Shown piece after piece: positions 18,788 to 28,327 of a stretch of 64,000 nt of DNA. The translations under genes were made by a program, and so were the position numbers. Numbering within the stretch: the stretch's first letter is position 1; each line of letters starts with the position of its first letter. The DNA lies in NCBI RefSeq assembly GCF_003315345.1, contig NZ_QNRO01000007.1:62001-126000 (forward strand). The letters run 5' to 3'. Under the pieces are notes generated by a model that saw only the letters and a program-made list of their open reading frames with translations, did no database searches and had not been told where the DNA came from. The DNA comes from Marinobacter pelagius (GTDB lineage: Bacteria > Pseudomonadota > Gammaproteobacteria > Pseudomonadales > Oleiphilaceae).

Positions 18788-19909
18788 ATGGAGCTTGCTG
18801 TGACAGAGCGAAAAGATGTCACCGTTTTCTACGACGAACGGGTGCTTAATCACGCCCCCGATGTGAATGCGGCCTTTCTTCCCGGGCGCCTGGACAAGCG
18901 CGTCCGGGCGATCCTGGCGGGCCTGAACGTCCAGTGGAAATACCCTGAACACCCTGGGCGCATTCATGCCATCCTGGATTTGCTCAGGCGTGAGCCGGTG
19001 GAAGGTGTTCGGTTTGCAGCGGGTAAAGTCGCCACGAGGGAGCAGCTGGCCCGTGTTCACACCACGTCCTATCTCGATGATGTATTTTCCCTTCGTAACA
19101 AGAATGCCTGGCTGGATGTGGATACCACCGCTGTATCTCCCGGTAGTATCGAAGCTGCCGAGGTGGCGGCGGGAACAGCTATTGCAGCGGTTGAGGCCGT
19201 GGTTTCAGGCAGTACGCGAAGCGCCTTTGCGCTCGTCAGGCCCCCTGGCCACCATGCAGAACCGGTGCGCGCCAGAGGTTTCTGCCTGTTGAACAACGTA
19301 GCCGTTGCGGCCGCCCACGCACTGGCCGAGCTTGGCTGCGAGCGGGTGCTGATCGTCGATTGGGATGCCCACCACGGCAATGGTACCCAGGATATTTTCT
19401 GGGCTGACCCGCATGTCATGCTGTTCGATATCCACCGCGCATCACCTTTTTATCCGGGCAGTGGCAATTTGCAGGAGGTAGGGGCGGGGCTGGGCGAGGG
19501 TGCGACGGTGAACGTTCCCATGCCGGGCGGTGCCGGTGATGTGGCTTACCTCCGGGCCTTCAACGAGATTCTTGTGCCGGCCGCAGAGTACTTCAAGCCG
19601 GATCTCATTCTGGTGTCCGCGGGATTCGACGTTCACTGGTACGATCTTGCGATGAATGTGTCCTTCGAGGGCCTGGCCGCCATGACTGATGTTGTTCAGT
19701 CATTGGCAGACCGGCTGTGTGACGGCCGGTTGGCCTTTGTTCTTGAAGGGGGGTACAACACGGAGTCACTGGCCCATGGCGTGCGCTCTGTTCTGGAGGT
19801 TCTGGCCGGCGGGGCAGTCCCGGAACCCAAAGAATGTGGCATGGATGCGGTGGAGGAAGCCATCGCGTTTCACCTCAGTGCATTTACAGAGGATCCCGCT
19901 GGCGATTGA
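18788..19909 (+). CDS. Histone deacetylase family (acetylpolyamine amidohydrolase-like) protein
   Basis: About 373 residues of the zinc-dependent class II histone-deacetylase superfamily. In bacteria such enzymes deacetylate acetylpolyamines or other small amides. Catalytic motifs are intact: RPPGHHAE, DWDAHHGNGT and SAGFDVH, with a late GGYN. The start is not certain: ATG 18788 is used here, GTG 18800 has a better-placed GGAG, and a GTG at 18752 is also in frame. It stands alone in this strand run. Confidence 0.85.
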   Translation: MELAVTERKDVTVFYDERVLNHAPDVNAAFLPGRLDKRVRAILAGLNVQWKYPEHPGRIHAILDLLRREPVEGVRFAAGKVATREQLARVHTTSYLDDVFSLRNKNAWLDVDTTAVSPGSIEAAEVAAGTAIAAVEAVVSGSTRSAFALVRPPGHHAEPVRARGFCLLNNVAVAAAHALAELGCERVLIVDWDAHHGNGTQDIFWADPHVMLFDIHRASPFYPGSGNLQEVGAGLGEGATVNVPMPGGAGDVAYLRAFNEILVPAAEYFKPDLILVSAGFDVHWYDLAMNVSFEGLAAMTDVVQSLADRLCDGRLAFVLEGGYNTESLAHGVRSVLEVLAGGAVPEPKECGMDAVEEAIAFHLSAFTEDPAGD

Positions 19910-20042
19910 GTCGTTTCTGGTTCCGGCGGCATCAAATGCGCGTGGACCCGGGATAATATGCTGCAATTCATCCCCCGTGCTTTTTTGCTAGTATCGCGGG
20001 CAAATCTGAATGCATTTCTCGAATCTCCGGAGATCAAAGCCC

Positions 20043-20354
20043 GTGAAATATCCGCTCCTAGTTGCTGTTGCCGCTACCACGCTTTTGTCTGGCTGCCAGA
20101 CCTCCACCTACATGTCTTCCGCCGCGACGGATGGTGACGGTGTCACCTGCAACGAAATCTACCAGGCCTTCGATGCCTACAGTCGGGACCGGCAATCCGC
20201 CAGTGCCTGGGCGCAACTGAGTAGCCTGATCAGCCCGACGGCCAGCAATTACGCTGAGATGGGTGTGAATACCGCATCGAAGTACTACGATCAGATCAGG
20301 GCCAGCGCAAACCTGGCGCTCTCAATGCGTGGCTGCCAGCCAATCAGTCAGTGA
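20043..20354 (+). CDS. Small lipoprotein of unknown function
   Basis: 103 residues from GTG 20043, with a GGAG site about 10 bases before. A short signal peptide ends in the lipobox LLSGC (Cys 18). The mature part is mostly polar and helical, with two more Cys (VTCNEIY; MRGCQP) that could pair. No known domain. It may be an outer-membrane anchored structural protein. Confidence 0.6.
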   Translation: MKYPLLVAVAATTLLSGCQTSTYMSSAATDGDGVTCNEIYQAFDAYSRDRQSASAWAQLSSLISPTASNYAEMGVNTASKYYDQIRASANLALSMRGCQPISQ

Positions 20355-20395
20355 GTCTAGCGAGCCTTTGAGGCGAAATTGGCAAGGAAGGAGAC

Positions 20396-21284
20396 ATGAG
20401 CGAGAAACTTGCCAGCTACAAGAAGAAAAGGGATTTCCGTAAAACCGGCGAGCCATCCGGCCAGGATGGTTCCGCCCATACAGGACCACTGTTTGTTATC
20501 CAGAAGCACGACGCCAGTACCCTCCACTATGACTTTCGCCTTAACGTTGGCGGTGTGCTCAAGTCCTGGGCGGTGCCCAAAGGACTCTCTACCGCCGCCG
20601 GTGAGAAGCGTCTGGCCGTTCGGACCGAGGACCATCCGCTGGAATATGCAGACTTTGAAGGTGTAATCCCCGAGCGGCATTACGGCGCCGGTACGGTGAT
20701 GGTCTGGGACAGGGGCGAGTTCGCTTCCCTTGAGGAGGACGGTGACGATCCTGGCGCCCTGGAAAAGCACCTTGAGGCGGGCAAGCTCACGATAAGTCTG
20801 GCTGGAGAAAAGCTGCAAGGCGGCTATTCCCTGGTAAGAATGGAGACTGGGCAATCCGGAGGGTGTCAGAGATGAGGGCTTTTTCCTGAAACACGCTCCA
20901 GAGCATTTCCCGTCCCACGTGGAGCGCATTGAAGTTCCCATGCGCAGCAAGGGCCAGAAAACCATGCTGGTGCAGCAGCTGGCTGAGGAACTCCTGGCCC
21001 GCTGCCCGGACATTGCAACCATGGAGCATCGCAAGGAGAAGCGGGGGAGCAAGGTATTTATCGACTACCTGCGCAATGATTACGGTATGACAGCCATCGC
21101 CCCATACTCCTTGCGAGCTGTCGAGAGAGCGCCGGTCGCCACGCCGATCTCATGGTCAGAGCTGAAGGACAAAAAGACCGGACCGCAAAGCTGGGGGCTG
21201 GCCAACATATTCCGTCGGCTCGGGGCAAAGAAAGACCCGTGGCAGAATTTTAAACGGCATCGGGTGAGTTTGCCGCATGCCTGA
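20396..21284 (+). pseudogene. ligD: Decayed DNA ligase D: 3'-phosphoesterase piece fused to a shrunken polymerase piece
   Basis: From ATG 20396 (strong AAGGAAGGAG site), about 145 codons encode the LigD 3'-phosphoesterase domain: FVIQKHDASTLHYDFRL, SWAVPKG, EDHPLEYADFEG, YGAGTVMVWDRG. The frame then breaks near 20840. In another frame, open from 20838 to 21284, sequence of the LigD polymerase domain appears: EGFFLKHAPEHFP, then directly ATMEHRKEKRGSKVFIDYLRNDYG, AIAPYSLRA and a terminal DPWQNF. The ligase domain and the middle of the polymerase domain are missing. It is therefore a relic of a non-homologous end-joining ligase of perhaps 800 or more residues. No ku gene lies beside it. The first piece could still be translated as a free phosphoesterase of about 159 residues. 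Confidence 0.8.
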
Positions 21285-21315
21285 GTGCAGTTGATTTTTG
21301 CCGGGAGGACGAAGA

Positions 21316-22323
21316 ATGGACTACACGGATGAAGTAAAACGGCTCTGGCGCCACCACGACCTTGGCAGCGGCGATGCCCGGTATCCGGCCATCATTCGCT
21401 ATGCCACCATGGCGGCCTCCAGCCATAACACCCAGCCCTGGCAGTTCCGGAGAGAGTCGGGCCGGGTCTGGATCCTCCCGGACCTGTCACGGCGATGTCC
21501 GGCAGTGGACCCGGATGACCACCACCTTTATGCAAGCCTTGGCTGTGCCCTCGAGAACCTGCTTCAGGCAGGGCGGGCAGCTGGCCTGGAAGGGTATCCC
21601 GAATATGACCCGTCGACGACTGGAGTGAAGGTTGACTTTGAGGAAGCGGCCCCTGTCCGGACGGATTTGTTCGAGGCGATTCCGGAGCGGCAATGCAGTC
21701 GGGTCGAGTTCGATGGCGAACCGCTGACAGAAAAGGAAACCGAGCTTCTGACGCAAGCAGGCACTGGTGACGGTGTCTCGGTTCTTCTCATCGACAACGA
21801 CGAGCAGAAAGAGCAGATCGCCCGCTATGTGGCCGAGGGAAACCGGGCCCAGTTTGCGGACGATGCCTGGGCGGATGAGTTGAAATCCTGGATTCGTTTC
21901 AGCGCGCTAGAGGCAGCACGCAACCGAGATGGTCTGTACGGCCCGGTGATGGGCAGCCCCTCGGTGCCTCGATGGCTGGGATTGCTGGCAATGAAGTTCG
22001 GGTTCTCGGCAAAGGCCCAGAACCGTAAGGACTTCCGGAATATCCGGAGTTCCTCTGCGATTGCCGTGCTCTACTCCGAGCATGATGACAGGCGCCACTG
22101 GATTGAAGCGGGACGCTGCTACGAACGTTTGGCCCTTCAGGCTGCAGCCCTGGGTCTGCGCAGTGCGTTCATCAATCAACCGGTGGAGGTTCCTGCAATC
22201 AGGCCGGAGTTTGCGCGCTTTCTCGGCATTGGTGAACGGCGGCCGGATCTGGTGGTGAGGATCGGCCACGGTCCGGAAACCCCGCGATCACTGCGTCGGC
22301 CGGTAGAGCAGGTGCTGGCCTGA
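21316..22323 (+). CDS. Acg-family nitroreductase-like FMN protein
   Basis: 335 residues from ATG 21316 with GGGAGGA about eight bases upstream. The fold is a nitroreductase of the Acg type. AAPSSHNTQPW-like motif is present as AASSHNTQPW near the N terminus, the usual flavin-contact signature, and IRSSSAIAVL occurs later. Mycobacterial Acg binds FMN without clear reductase activity, so this protein may sequester flavin or reduce an unknown acceptor. It lies 31 bases after the ligD relic. Confidence 0.75.
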   Translation: MDYTDEVKRLWRHHDLGSGDARYPAIIRYATMAASSHNTQPWQFRRESGRVWILPDLSRRCPAVDPDDHHLYASLGCALENLLQAGRAAGLEGYPEYDPSTTGVKVDFEEAAPVRTDLFEAIPERQCSRVEFDGEPLTEKETELLTQAGTGDGVSVLLIDNDEQKEQIARYVAEGNRAQFADDAWADELKSWIRFSALEAARNRDGLYGPVMGSPSVPRWLGLLAMKFGFSAKAQNRKDFRNIRSSSAIAVLYSEHDDRRHWIEAGRCYERLALQAAALGLRSAFINQPVEVPAIRPEFARFLGIGERRPDLVVRIGHGPETPRSLRRPVEQVLA

Positions 22324-22326
22324 CAG

Positions 22327-23520
22327 TCAGGTTGCCGGGGCCATCTCCCGCGCGACCGCCCCGGGAGCGCCCGAAGCCAGGATAACGGCACCGGTAGAAC
22401 ATGCCAGCATGCTGGCCACGATCGGCAGCAGGGCGTCGCCACCGAACAGCGATGACAGGGCGCTGATGCCGCCGGCGATGGTGAACTGGGAGGCACCCAG
22501 CATGGCGGCTGCGGTGCCACCGAGATGCGGGAAGTATTCCAGGGCATTGGCCATGTTGTTGGGTATGATGCCGCCCTGGCACCCGATCGCGGCGATGATG
22601 CAGGCTGCGACCAGCCAGAATGGGCCTTCCATGAGTACGACTGCCACCAGTGCCACCAACGCGGCAAACTGCATTGCCACCTGTACCCGTAACAGAATCA
22701 CCGATGAGAAGCGTCTCAGCAATGGCCGGTTGATCAGGTTGAGAATGGCCATCAAGGCGATATTGGCGGCGAACAGGATGGCAAACATGCCATTGGAGAG
22801 GCCGAACCACTCCTGGTAGATAAACGAGGAGTGGGTAATGAACAGCAGCATGGTGCTGAAGCACAGCACCTGGATCCCTACGAAGCGCATGGTGGTCCGG
22901 TGGCGGAGTACCAGGATGTAGTTGGTAACCAGTGTTCGTACCGGAGTGGTCGCCGCTGGCCTCGGTTGCAGTTTGGGGAACAGCGCCATATTCAGCGCAA
23001 AGACCAGAAACACCGCGTACCCGGCCAGCACCAGGAATATGCTGTGCCAGTCACCCAGGGTCAGCATCAGGGCGCCCATGGAGGGTGCCGCGGCAGGCGC
23101 GATAAACATGATCAGACCAATGAGGCCGAACAGCCGCGCCGCTTCCTGCCCGCCAACCTGGTCCCGGACAATGGCGGGAACAGAAACCGCACAGAAAGCT
23201 CCGCCAACGCCCTGAATCACCCGCCATAACACCATGTTCGAGAGTGAATCGGCCAGCGAGACCATCACGGCAGCGCCCGCAAAAATGGCGAGCCCACCCA
23301 CCAGAATCGGTCGCCGGCCATAGCGATCAGACAGCGGCCCGCCGACCAGCTGGGCCAGCCCGAGGGTTGCCACATAGGCGCTGAGGGTCAGGCCCACCTC
23401 ACTGTGGGCAATGCCTAGACTGTCGGCGATGCTGGGGAATGCCGGCAAATAGGCGTCCAGCGCCAGAGGCCCCAGAGCCACGGTCATTCCGAGTAGTAAC
23501 GCTAGCTGAAAATGGGACAA
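22327..23520 (-). CDS. Bcr/CflA-type multidrug MFS exporter
   Basis: 397 residues, about 12 membrane segments. The segment LALDAYLPAFPSIADSL and the loop motif GGPLSDRYGRRP place it in the Bcr/CflA subfamily of drug:proton antiporters, and RVIQGVGGAFCAVSVPAIVRD is also diagnostic. The start is TTG 23520 with GGAGGT upstream. That ribosome binding site is in one arm of a CTACCT/AGGTAG hairpin (23525-23544), and a Fur-like box lies just before it. It may export a siderophore or antibiotic; the substrate is not readable. Confidence 0.85.
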   Translation of the reverse strand: MSHFQLALLLGMTVALGPLALDAYLPAFPSIADSLGIAHSEVGLTLSAYVATLGLAQLVGGPLSDRYGRRPILVGGLAIFAGAAVMVSLADSLSNMVLWRVIQGVGGAFCAVSVPAIVRDQVGGQEAARLFGLIGLIMFIAPAAAPSMGALMLTLGDWHSIFLVLAGYAVFLVFALNMALFPKLQPRPAATTPVRTLVTNYILVLRHRTTMRFVGIQVLCFSTMLLFITHSSFIYQEWFGLSNGMFAILFAANIALMAILNLINRPLLRRFSSVILLRVQVAMQFAALVALVAVVLMEGPFWLVAACIIAAIGCQGGIIPNNMANALEYFPHLGGTAAAMLGASQFTIAGGISALSSLFGGDALLPIVASMLACSTGAVILASGAPGAVAREMAPAT

Positions 23521-23547
23521 AACCTACCTCCTTGGGAAGGTAGAAAG

Positions 23548-23566
23548 CTAATAATAATTCTCATCT
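23548..23566 (-). promoter_or_regulatory. Candidate Fur box upstream of the Bcr/CflA exporter
   Basis: Read on the minus strand, a 19-base stretch (GATGAGAATTATTATTAGC) matches 14 of 19 positions of the classical Fur box. It lies 28 bases before the TTG start, where it would overlap the transcription start. It could equally affect the divergent DUF2339 gene. Matches of this quality arise in AT-rich spacers, so the call is tentative. Confidence 0.4.
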
Positions 23567-23679
23567 GATGCAATGAGCAGTTTCCGAAAGCGTGATCGGG
23601 GGATCTGCAAGTTATTGGTTGTGTGCGCATAATAGTACCCGAATGGCCGCAGCAGTTGCGCGCAACCAGGGAGACAGGT

Positions 23680-26262
23680 GTGGAAGTATTATTCATCGTT
23701 TTTACCGTGGGATTGGCGTTGTTCATTCCTGTTGGCTCGATACTCGGGTTGCTGGCGTTCCGTCAGCGTGGCGCACAATCGAGGCGAATCGAGGGGCTCG
23801 AGCGGGAAATCGCAGCGTTACGGGGAGAAATCGCCAGCCTCAGATATCGGACAGGGAGGCAAGAGGCTGATCCGTATACATCGGAATTGCCCCAGCCGGA
23901 ACCCCGGCCTGAACCGCTGGAGATAACGCCCTATCCGTCGGTGGAGATGGAATCCCCGGCACAGGCCAGGGCTCAAGAGGATGCTCAGTGGCTCTCGGAA
24001 GAGCCGGACGAACCGGTCAGGGCTGGTCGTATCCTCACGGCCCTCAGGGAGAACTGGATGGTCTGGCTGGGAGGCCTGAGTGTTGGTCTGGCAGGCATAT
24101 TCATGGTCAGCCATTCCATCAGTGCAGGTCTCATCGGCCCCACTCAACAGTTCCTTCTGGCCCTCACCAGTGGCCTGGCGTTGCATGGTGCGGCCGAATT
24201 CCTCCGTCGCCGCCAGAAAGGCGCGGATGAGGTCTTTGCGGCGCTGGCCGGAGGCGGGAGCATCACTCTGTATGCCGCGCTGCTTGCAGGTGTGCACCAC
24301 TACGGGCTGATCAGCTCGATGACGGGTCTGGTCGGTTTGGGGATTGTGTCTCTGGGCACCATGGTCATGGCGCTGGTGCACGGGCCATTACTGGCAATCA
24401 TGGGCTTGAGTGGCGCCTACCTGGTGCCCATGCTCATTGGCGGCGAGGACGGCAGCGTTACCTTCGTGTTGTCTTACAGCTTCCTGGTCACCCTGAGCTC
24501 CCTGCTGTTGATGCGCTATGTCTTCCGGGAGTGGCTCTGGTACGCCACCCTGGCGGGTGCTTTGCTGTGGTGGTTGCTGACCAGCTCTGCCGTGCCGGTG
24601 GAGGTGTCGACGGCCGGTTACCTGGCCGGGTTGTTCCTGGCTTTTGCGATTCTGCCGGGCAAGGTCCAGCAGGATGCCTGGCGATTGCGCCAGGCCCTTC
24701 TGCCCCTGCTCGCACTCTGGGCAATTTCTGTTGCGGGCCAGCCTGCAGATGCTCCGTTTTTCTGGGCCTGGCTGTTGATTCTACCAGTGGCGGCTTTGAT
24801 CCCGCAGAGCCGAGGCACACTCTGGTTCCTCCCCTGGGGAGCTGTGCTTGCCACTGCCATTGGCTGGCTGATTTATATGAGCCGCACCAGCGCCAATACT
24901 GTTTTCCTGGTTCAGTTTTCGGCCGGGCAACGGGCGGCGTTTGTCACCTACCTGGTTTCAGCAACGATCCTCACGGTTGCGCCGGCGCTTTGGCAATGGG
25001 TGCGCCACCCCGACCAGCGGCGCTGGCCTTCGCTGATGCTGCTCTCGCCGCTGGTCTGGCTGATCCTGGGGTGGCTCCTGCTGCATGGTTACGAAAGGAC
25101 GTTGGTGTGGGCCACAGGAACGCTGATCCTGGGTGGCCTCTACGGCATTCTGGCCTGGCAGATGGAGAGGCTCGAGCAATACCGGATCGGTGTGGTCTGG
25201 GCAGTGCTGGCCGCCCATATCAGTTATTCCCTCGCTGCCGTAATGACGTTCAGCGAGGCGTCGCTGACCCTGGCGCTGTCAATCCAGTTCATCACTCTGA
25301 CGTGGCTTGCACGACGGTTCCAGATGCCCGAGCTGTATATTCTGCTCAAGCTGGCTCTGGCATTGGTGGTCGCGAGGCTGACCTTTAATCCTTGGCTGCA
25401 GGGTTACGATGCCAGTGTTCACTGGTCGCTATGGACGTACGTTGGAGCGACAGTGGCGGCGGCAATCGCCAGCTGGATTGCGGACAAGCAACATGGCATC
25501 CGGCCCTGGCTTGAGGCAGCCACCCTGCACCTGTTGGTGCTGTTCCTCGGCACCGAACTGCGCTACTGGCTGTATGACGGTGATATCTTCGCCCGGGAAT
25601 ACAGTCTGACAGAGGCGACCATCAATATGTTGCTCTGGGGTGCCCTGAGCCTGACCTACCTCTACCGGGCCAGGGCCAGTGAGTCGCTGGCCTGGCTCTA
25701 CCGGTTGTTCTCGCGAATCCTGCTCGGTTTGTCCTGCCTGAGTTACCTGACTCTGGTTACTGTGCATAACCCGTGGCTGGGAGGCAGCGCCATCAGTGCA
25801 ACGCCTGTGTCCAACATGCTGCTTCCGGCCTACGGCGGGCCCGTGTTGCTGGCGCTTGTCGTCAGCCGGCTGCCTGATTTCGGTCCCCAGTCGGTTGCAC
25901 GGTGGTTTGCAGCGGGGAGTTTCCTGCTGTTCACTGCCCTTGAAATCCGGCAGCTCTGGCGAGGGAGCGACATAGCTCTGGTCTCTGGTGCCTCCGAAGG
26001 CGAGCTGTACACCTATTCGGTGGTCGGCATGCTGTATGCCATTGCGGCAATTCTCTTCTCCGGTGTCAATCACAGTGTCAGGCTGTACAAGGCGGGGATG
26101 GCATTGCTTGGTCTTGTGATCGCCAAGATCTTCCTCATCGATATGGCCGGCCTGCAGGGATTCTGGCGGGTTGCGGCCTTCATGGGGCTGGGGCTCGCCT
26201 TGCTGGGGCTGGCGTGGCTGTATCGCAGGACACCTCGCGCGCGCGAACCGGACATGAACTAG
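23680..26262 (+). CDS. DUF2339 polytopic membrane protein
   Basis: About 860 residues from GTG 23680, chosen because AGGGAGA lies five bases before it; the frame is open to 23623. An N-terminal helix is followed by a coiled coil (RRIEGLEREIAALRGEIASL), a Pro/Glu-rich linker and some 20 or more hydrophobic segments to the C terminus. This layout and the motif ENWMVWLGGLSVGLAGIF define the DUF2339 family. Function is not established; the family may act in envelope sugar or lipid handling. Confidence 0.82.
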   Translation: MEVLFIVFTVGLALFIPVGSILGLLAFRQRGAQSRRIEGLEREIAALRGEIASLRYRTGRQEADPYTSELPQPEPRPEPLEITPYPSVEMESPAQARAQEDAQWLSEEPDEPVRAGRILTALRENWMVWLGGLSVGLAGIFMVSHSISAGLIGPTQQFLLALTSGLALHGAAEFLRRRQKGADEVFAALAGGGSITLYAALLAGVHHYGLISSMTGLVGLGIVSLGTMVMALVHGPLLAIMGLSGAYLVPMLIGGEDGSVTFVLSYSFLVTLSSLLLMRYVFREWLWYATLAGALLWWLLTSSAVPVEVSTAGYLAGLFLAFAILPGKVQQDAWRLRQALLPLLALWAISVAGQPADAPFFWAWLLILPVAALIPQSRGTLWFLPWGAVLATAIGWLIYMSRTSANTVFLVQFSAGQRAAFVTYLVSATILTVAPALWQWVRHPDQRRWPSLMLLSPLVWLILGWLLLHGYERTLVWATGTLILGGLYGILAWQMERLEQYRIGVVWAVLAAHISYSLAAVMTFSEASLTLALSIQFITLTWLARRFQMPELYILLKLALALVVARLTFNPWLQGYDASVHWSLWTYVGATVAAAIASWIADKQHGIRPWLEAATLHLLVLFLGTELRYWLYDGDIFAREYSLTEATINMLLWGALSLTYLYRARASESLAWLYRLFSRILLGLSCLSYLTLVTVHNPWLGGSAISATPVSNMLLPAYGGPVLLALVVSRLPDFGPQSVARWFAAGSFLLFTALEIRQLWRGSDIALVSGASEGELYTYSVVGMLYAIAAILFSGVNHSVRLYKAGMALLGLVIAKIFLIDMAGLQGFWRVAAFMGLGLALLGLAWLYRRTPRAREPDMN

Positions 26263-26299
26263 TTTGATGGTAACGTAGATAACCTGGTGGGGAAGTCGA

Positions 26300-27349
26300 G
26301 TGCTGGAACATCTGGAAGCTGGTCTGCGGGCATGGTTGATGCCCGGGTTGTCGGCATTGATGGCGGTAGTGGTCACCTACGTGACCTATCGGCTGGCGTT
26401 GGCGCTGGTCCGACGCTTTTCCCGATCCAGAACCGTTCCACGCCTGTTCCTTGACGCTTCGGCACGAGCCCTGGGCGTCGTGCTCTGCCTGTTCGTACTG
26501 GCTGGCGCACTCAAGGCCGCTCCTGACGATTTACCACTGGTTTCCGCAGTGCGCCATGTCACAACCCTGCTGCTGATTCTTACTCTGACCTGGGCTGCTG
26601 TGCGACTCACCTCGGCAATCGGCGATGTGATCGTGGCTCTGAATCCGGTGCTCGAGGGTCAATGGAAGCGTGCCCGCAAGGTGGAAACCCAGACGCGCTT
26701 CCTGGTTCGCTGCCTCAATATCCTGATAGTGATCATTGGCCTCGGGGCCGCGCTTATGACCTTCGAGTCGGTGCAGCACATGGGCGCCAGCTTGCTCGCT
26801 TCGGCGGGTGTGGGCGGCATTATCCTGGGCTTTGCTGCGCGGCCGGTCCTGAGTAATCTGCTGGCCGGCCTGCAAATCGCACTGACCCAACCCTTTCGCA
26901 TTGACGATGTCCTGCATGTGCAGGGGGAGTGGTGTTGGGTGGAGGAGGTCACCGCTACCTACGTGGTGCTCAGGGTATGGGATCTGAGAAGACTGGTCGT
27001 CCCTTTGCAGTGGTTCATCGAAAACCCCTTCCAGAACTGGTCACGGAACAATTCTGACCTGTTGGGTGCGGTCTTCATCTGGGTGGACTACACCATGCCG
27101 GTGGAACCGTTGCGGGAGGAATTCAATCGCCTGCTCCAGGCTTCCAGTCAATGGGATGGAAAACTCGGCACGGTTCAGGTGACCGACGCCAGTGATCAGG
27201 CCATGCAGATCCGTTTCCTGATGAGCGCGCCGGATTCCAGTCAGAACTGGGATCTGCGGTGCGCCGTTCGCGAAGGGCTGGTCACCTTCATCCAGAATAA
27301 CTACCCGGATCACCTGCCCCGTGTTCGGGCCAGGCTGGTTGAAAGCTAG
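26300..27349 (+). CDS. MscS-family mechanosensitive channel
   Basis: 349 residues from GTG 26300 with GGGGAAG upstream. Three to five N-terminal hydrophobic segments precede the MscS core: a pore helix (LLASAGVGGIILGFAARPVLSN), followed by FRIDDVLHVQGEWCWVEEV, the beta domain near the cytosolic vestibule. It likely opens under membrane tension and releases small solutes. It starts 37 bases after the DUF2339 stop, so the two may be co-transcribed. Confidence 0.82.
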   Translation: MLEHLEAGLRAWLMPGLSALMAVVVTYVTYRLALALVRRFSRSRTVPRLFLDASARALGVVLCLFVLAGALKAAPDDLPLVSAVRHVTTLLLILTLTWAAVRLTSAIGDVIVALNPVLEGQWKRARKVETQTRFLVRCLNILIVIIGLGAALMTFESVQHMGASLLASAGVGGIILGFAARPVLSNLLAGLQIALTQPFRIDDVLHVQGEWCWVEEVTATYVVLRVWDLRRLVVPLQWFIENPFQNWSRNNSDLLGAVFIWVDYTMPVEPLREEFNRLLQASSQWDGKLGTVQVTDASDQAMQIRFLMSAPDSSQNWDLRCAVREGLVTFIQNNYPDHLPRVRARLVES

Positions 27350-27424
27350 CCCGATCAATTTACCGTCATAATTGCTCAGCGCTGGCCCTGTGCCGGCTGG
27401 AGCCATGTTTCCCTGCTCTACTAA

Positions 27425-27457
27425 CACAGTTATCCACAGATAATGTGGGTAACTGTG
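27425..27457. repeat. Inverted repeat built from two facing DnaA-box-like sequences
   Basis: A 14-bp stem (CACAGTTATCCACA against TGTGGGTAACTGTG, one mismatch) with a five-base loop lies in the 283-base spacer after mscS. The left arm holds a perfect TTATCCACA DnaA box; the right arm holds a one-off copy facing it. No T-run follows. Apart from this hairpin and AT-rich DNA before the next gene I see nothing else in the spacer. Confidence 0.55.
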
Positions 27458-27632
27458 CCTCTCCTCCTGCCCCACACCGACTACGCCTCCCCTCAGATTC
27501 TGCCATTTCCTTACCAAACCCTGTCAGGAAATTGACCATTTCGTAACTAGAAGACCAACAAAGTTAACACCCATAATCCGTCCCGTTTTATACAATTTTA
27601 CAAATTCGACGATTTAATGGTGTCTATTGACT

Positions 27633-28196
27633 ATGAAAAGCGTCATTAATATGTCAAAGGCATGGATTGCAGCAGTATTTATGGGAATCGTGCTTACAGG
27701 GTGTGGAGGCGATTCCAATGTGTCAGCTGGCTCGGCTGACGGCAGTAATGACACAACCAGCTCCTATGATTCCGGTACCAAGTCCAGTGGTGAGAGAGTC
27801 AGCTCGGACTCAAGCAGTGACGATACCGTTGTCAGCGACAGCTCGCAGACTGATGGGAGCACTGACGAAACAACCGGGACTGTCGATAGCGGCACAGTGG
27901 AAGAGAGCCCGGTAACCAGCGAACCGGCAGTGACCGGTACCGCCAAACTCAGCTGGGTTGCGCCGGCCACCCGTGTGAACGGTGAAGGCCTTGCCATGGG
28001 CGAACTGGACAGTTACATCATCAGCTATGGCCAGGATGCATCCGAACTGAGCAAAACCATCGAAATCAACGACGCCAGCACGATGGAATACACCATCGAT
28101 AACCTGGGCACTGGCGAGTGGTTTTTCTCGATCCAGGTGGTCGACACCGATGGCCTGATCAGTGCACCTTCCGACGTCGTCAGCAAAACAATCTGA
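27633..28196 (+). CDS. Lipoprotein with Ser/Thr/Asp-rich linker and one fibronectin type III-like domain
   Basis: 187 residues. A signal peptide ends in lipobox VLTGC (Cys 24). Residues about 28-105 are a low-complexity linker of Ser, Asp, Thr and Gly. The last 85 residues (KLSWVAPATRVNGEGL; YIISYGQDASEL; GEWFFSIQVVDTDG) form one fibronectin type III-like beta-sandwich. It is probably a surface-exposed adhesin-like or matrix-contact protein. ATG 27651 is an alternative start; neither has a strong ribosome binding site. Confidence 0.7.
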   Translation: MKSVINMSKAWIAAVFMGIVLTGCGGDSNVSAGSADGSNDTTSSYDSGTKSSGERVSSDSSSDDTVVSDSSQTDGSTDETTGTVDSGTVEESPVTSEPAVTGTAKLSWVAPATRVNGEGLAMGELDSYIISYGQDASELSKTIEINDASTMEYTIDNLGTGEWFFSIQVVDTDGLISAPSDVVSKTI

Positions 28197-28327
28197 ACTA
28201 CCGTCTCGTTTTGGCGCCCGTCTTTCACTTCAGGGATTGAATCTGCCGGGCGCCTCACCGACAATCTTGGCTTCTGCTAAGTTAACAAACACTCACTTTA
28301 TTCTGGGTGGTCAGAGGAGAGAGGCCG

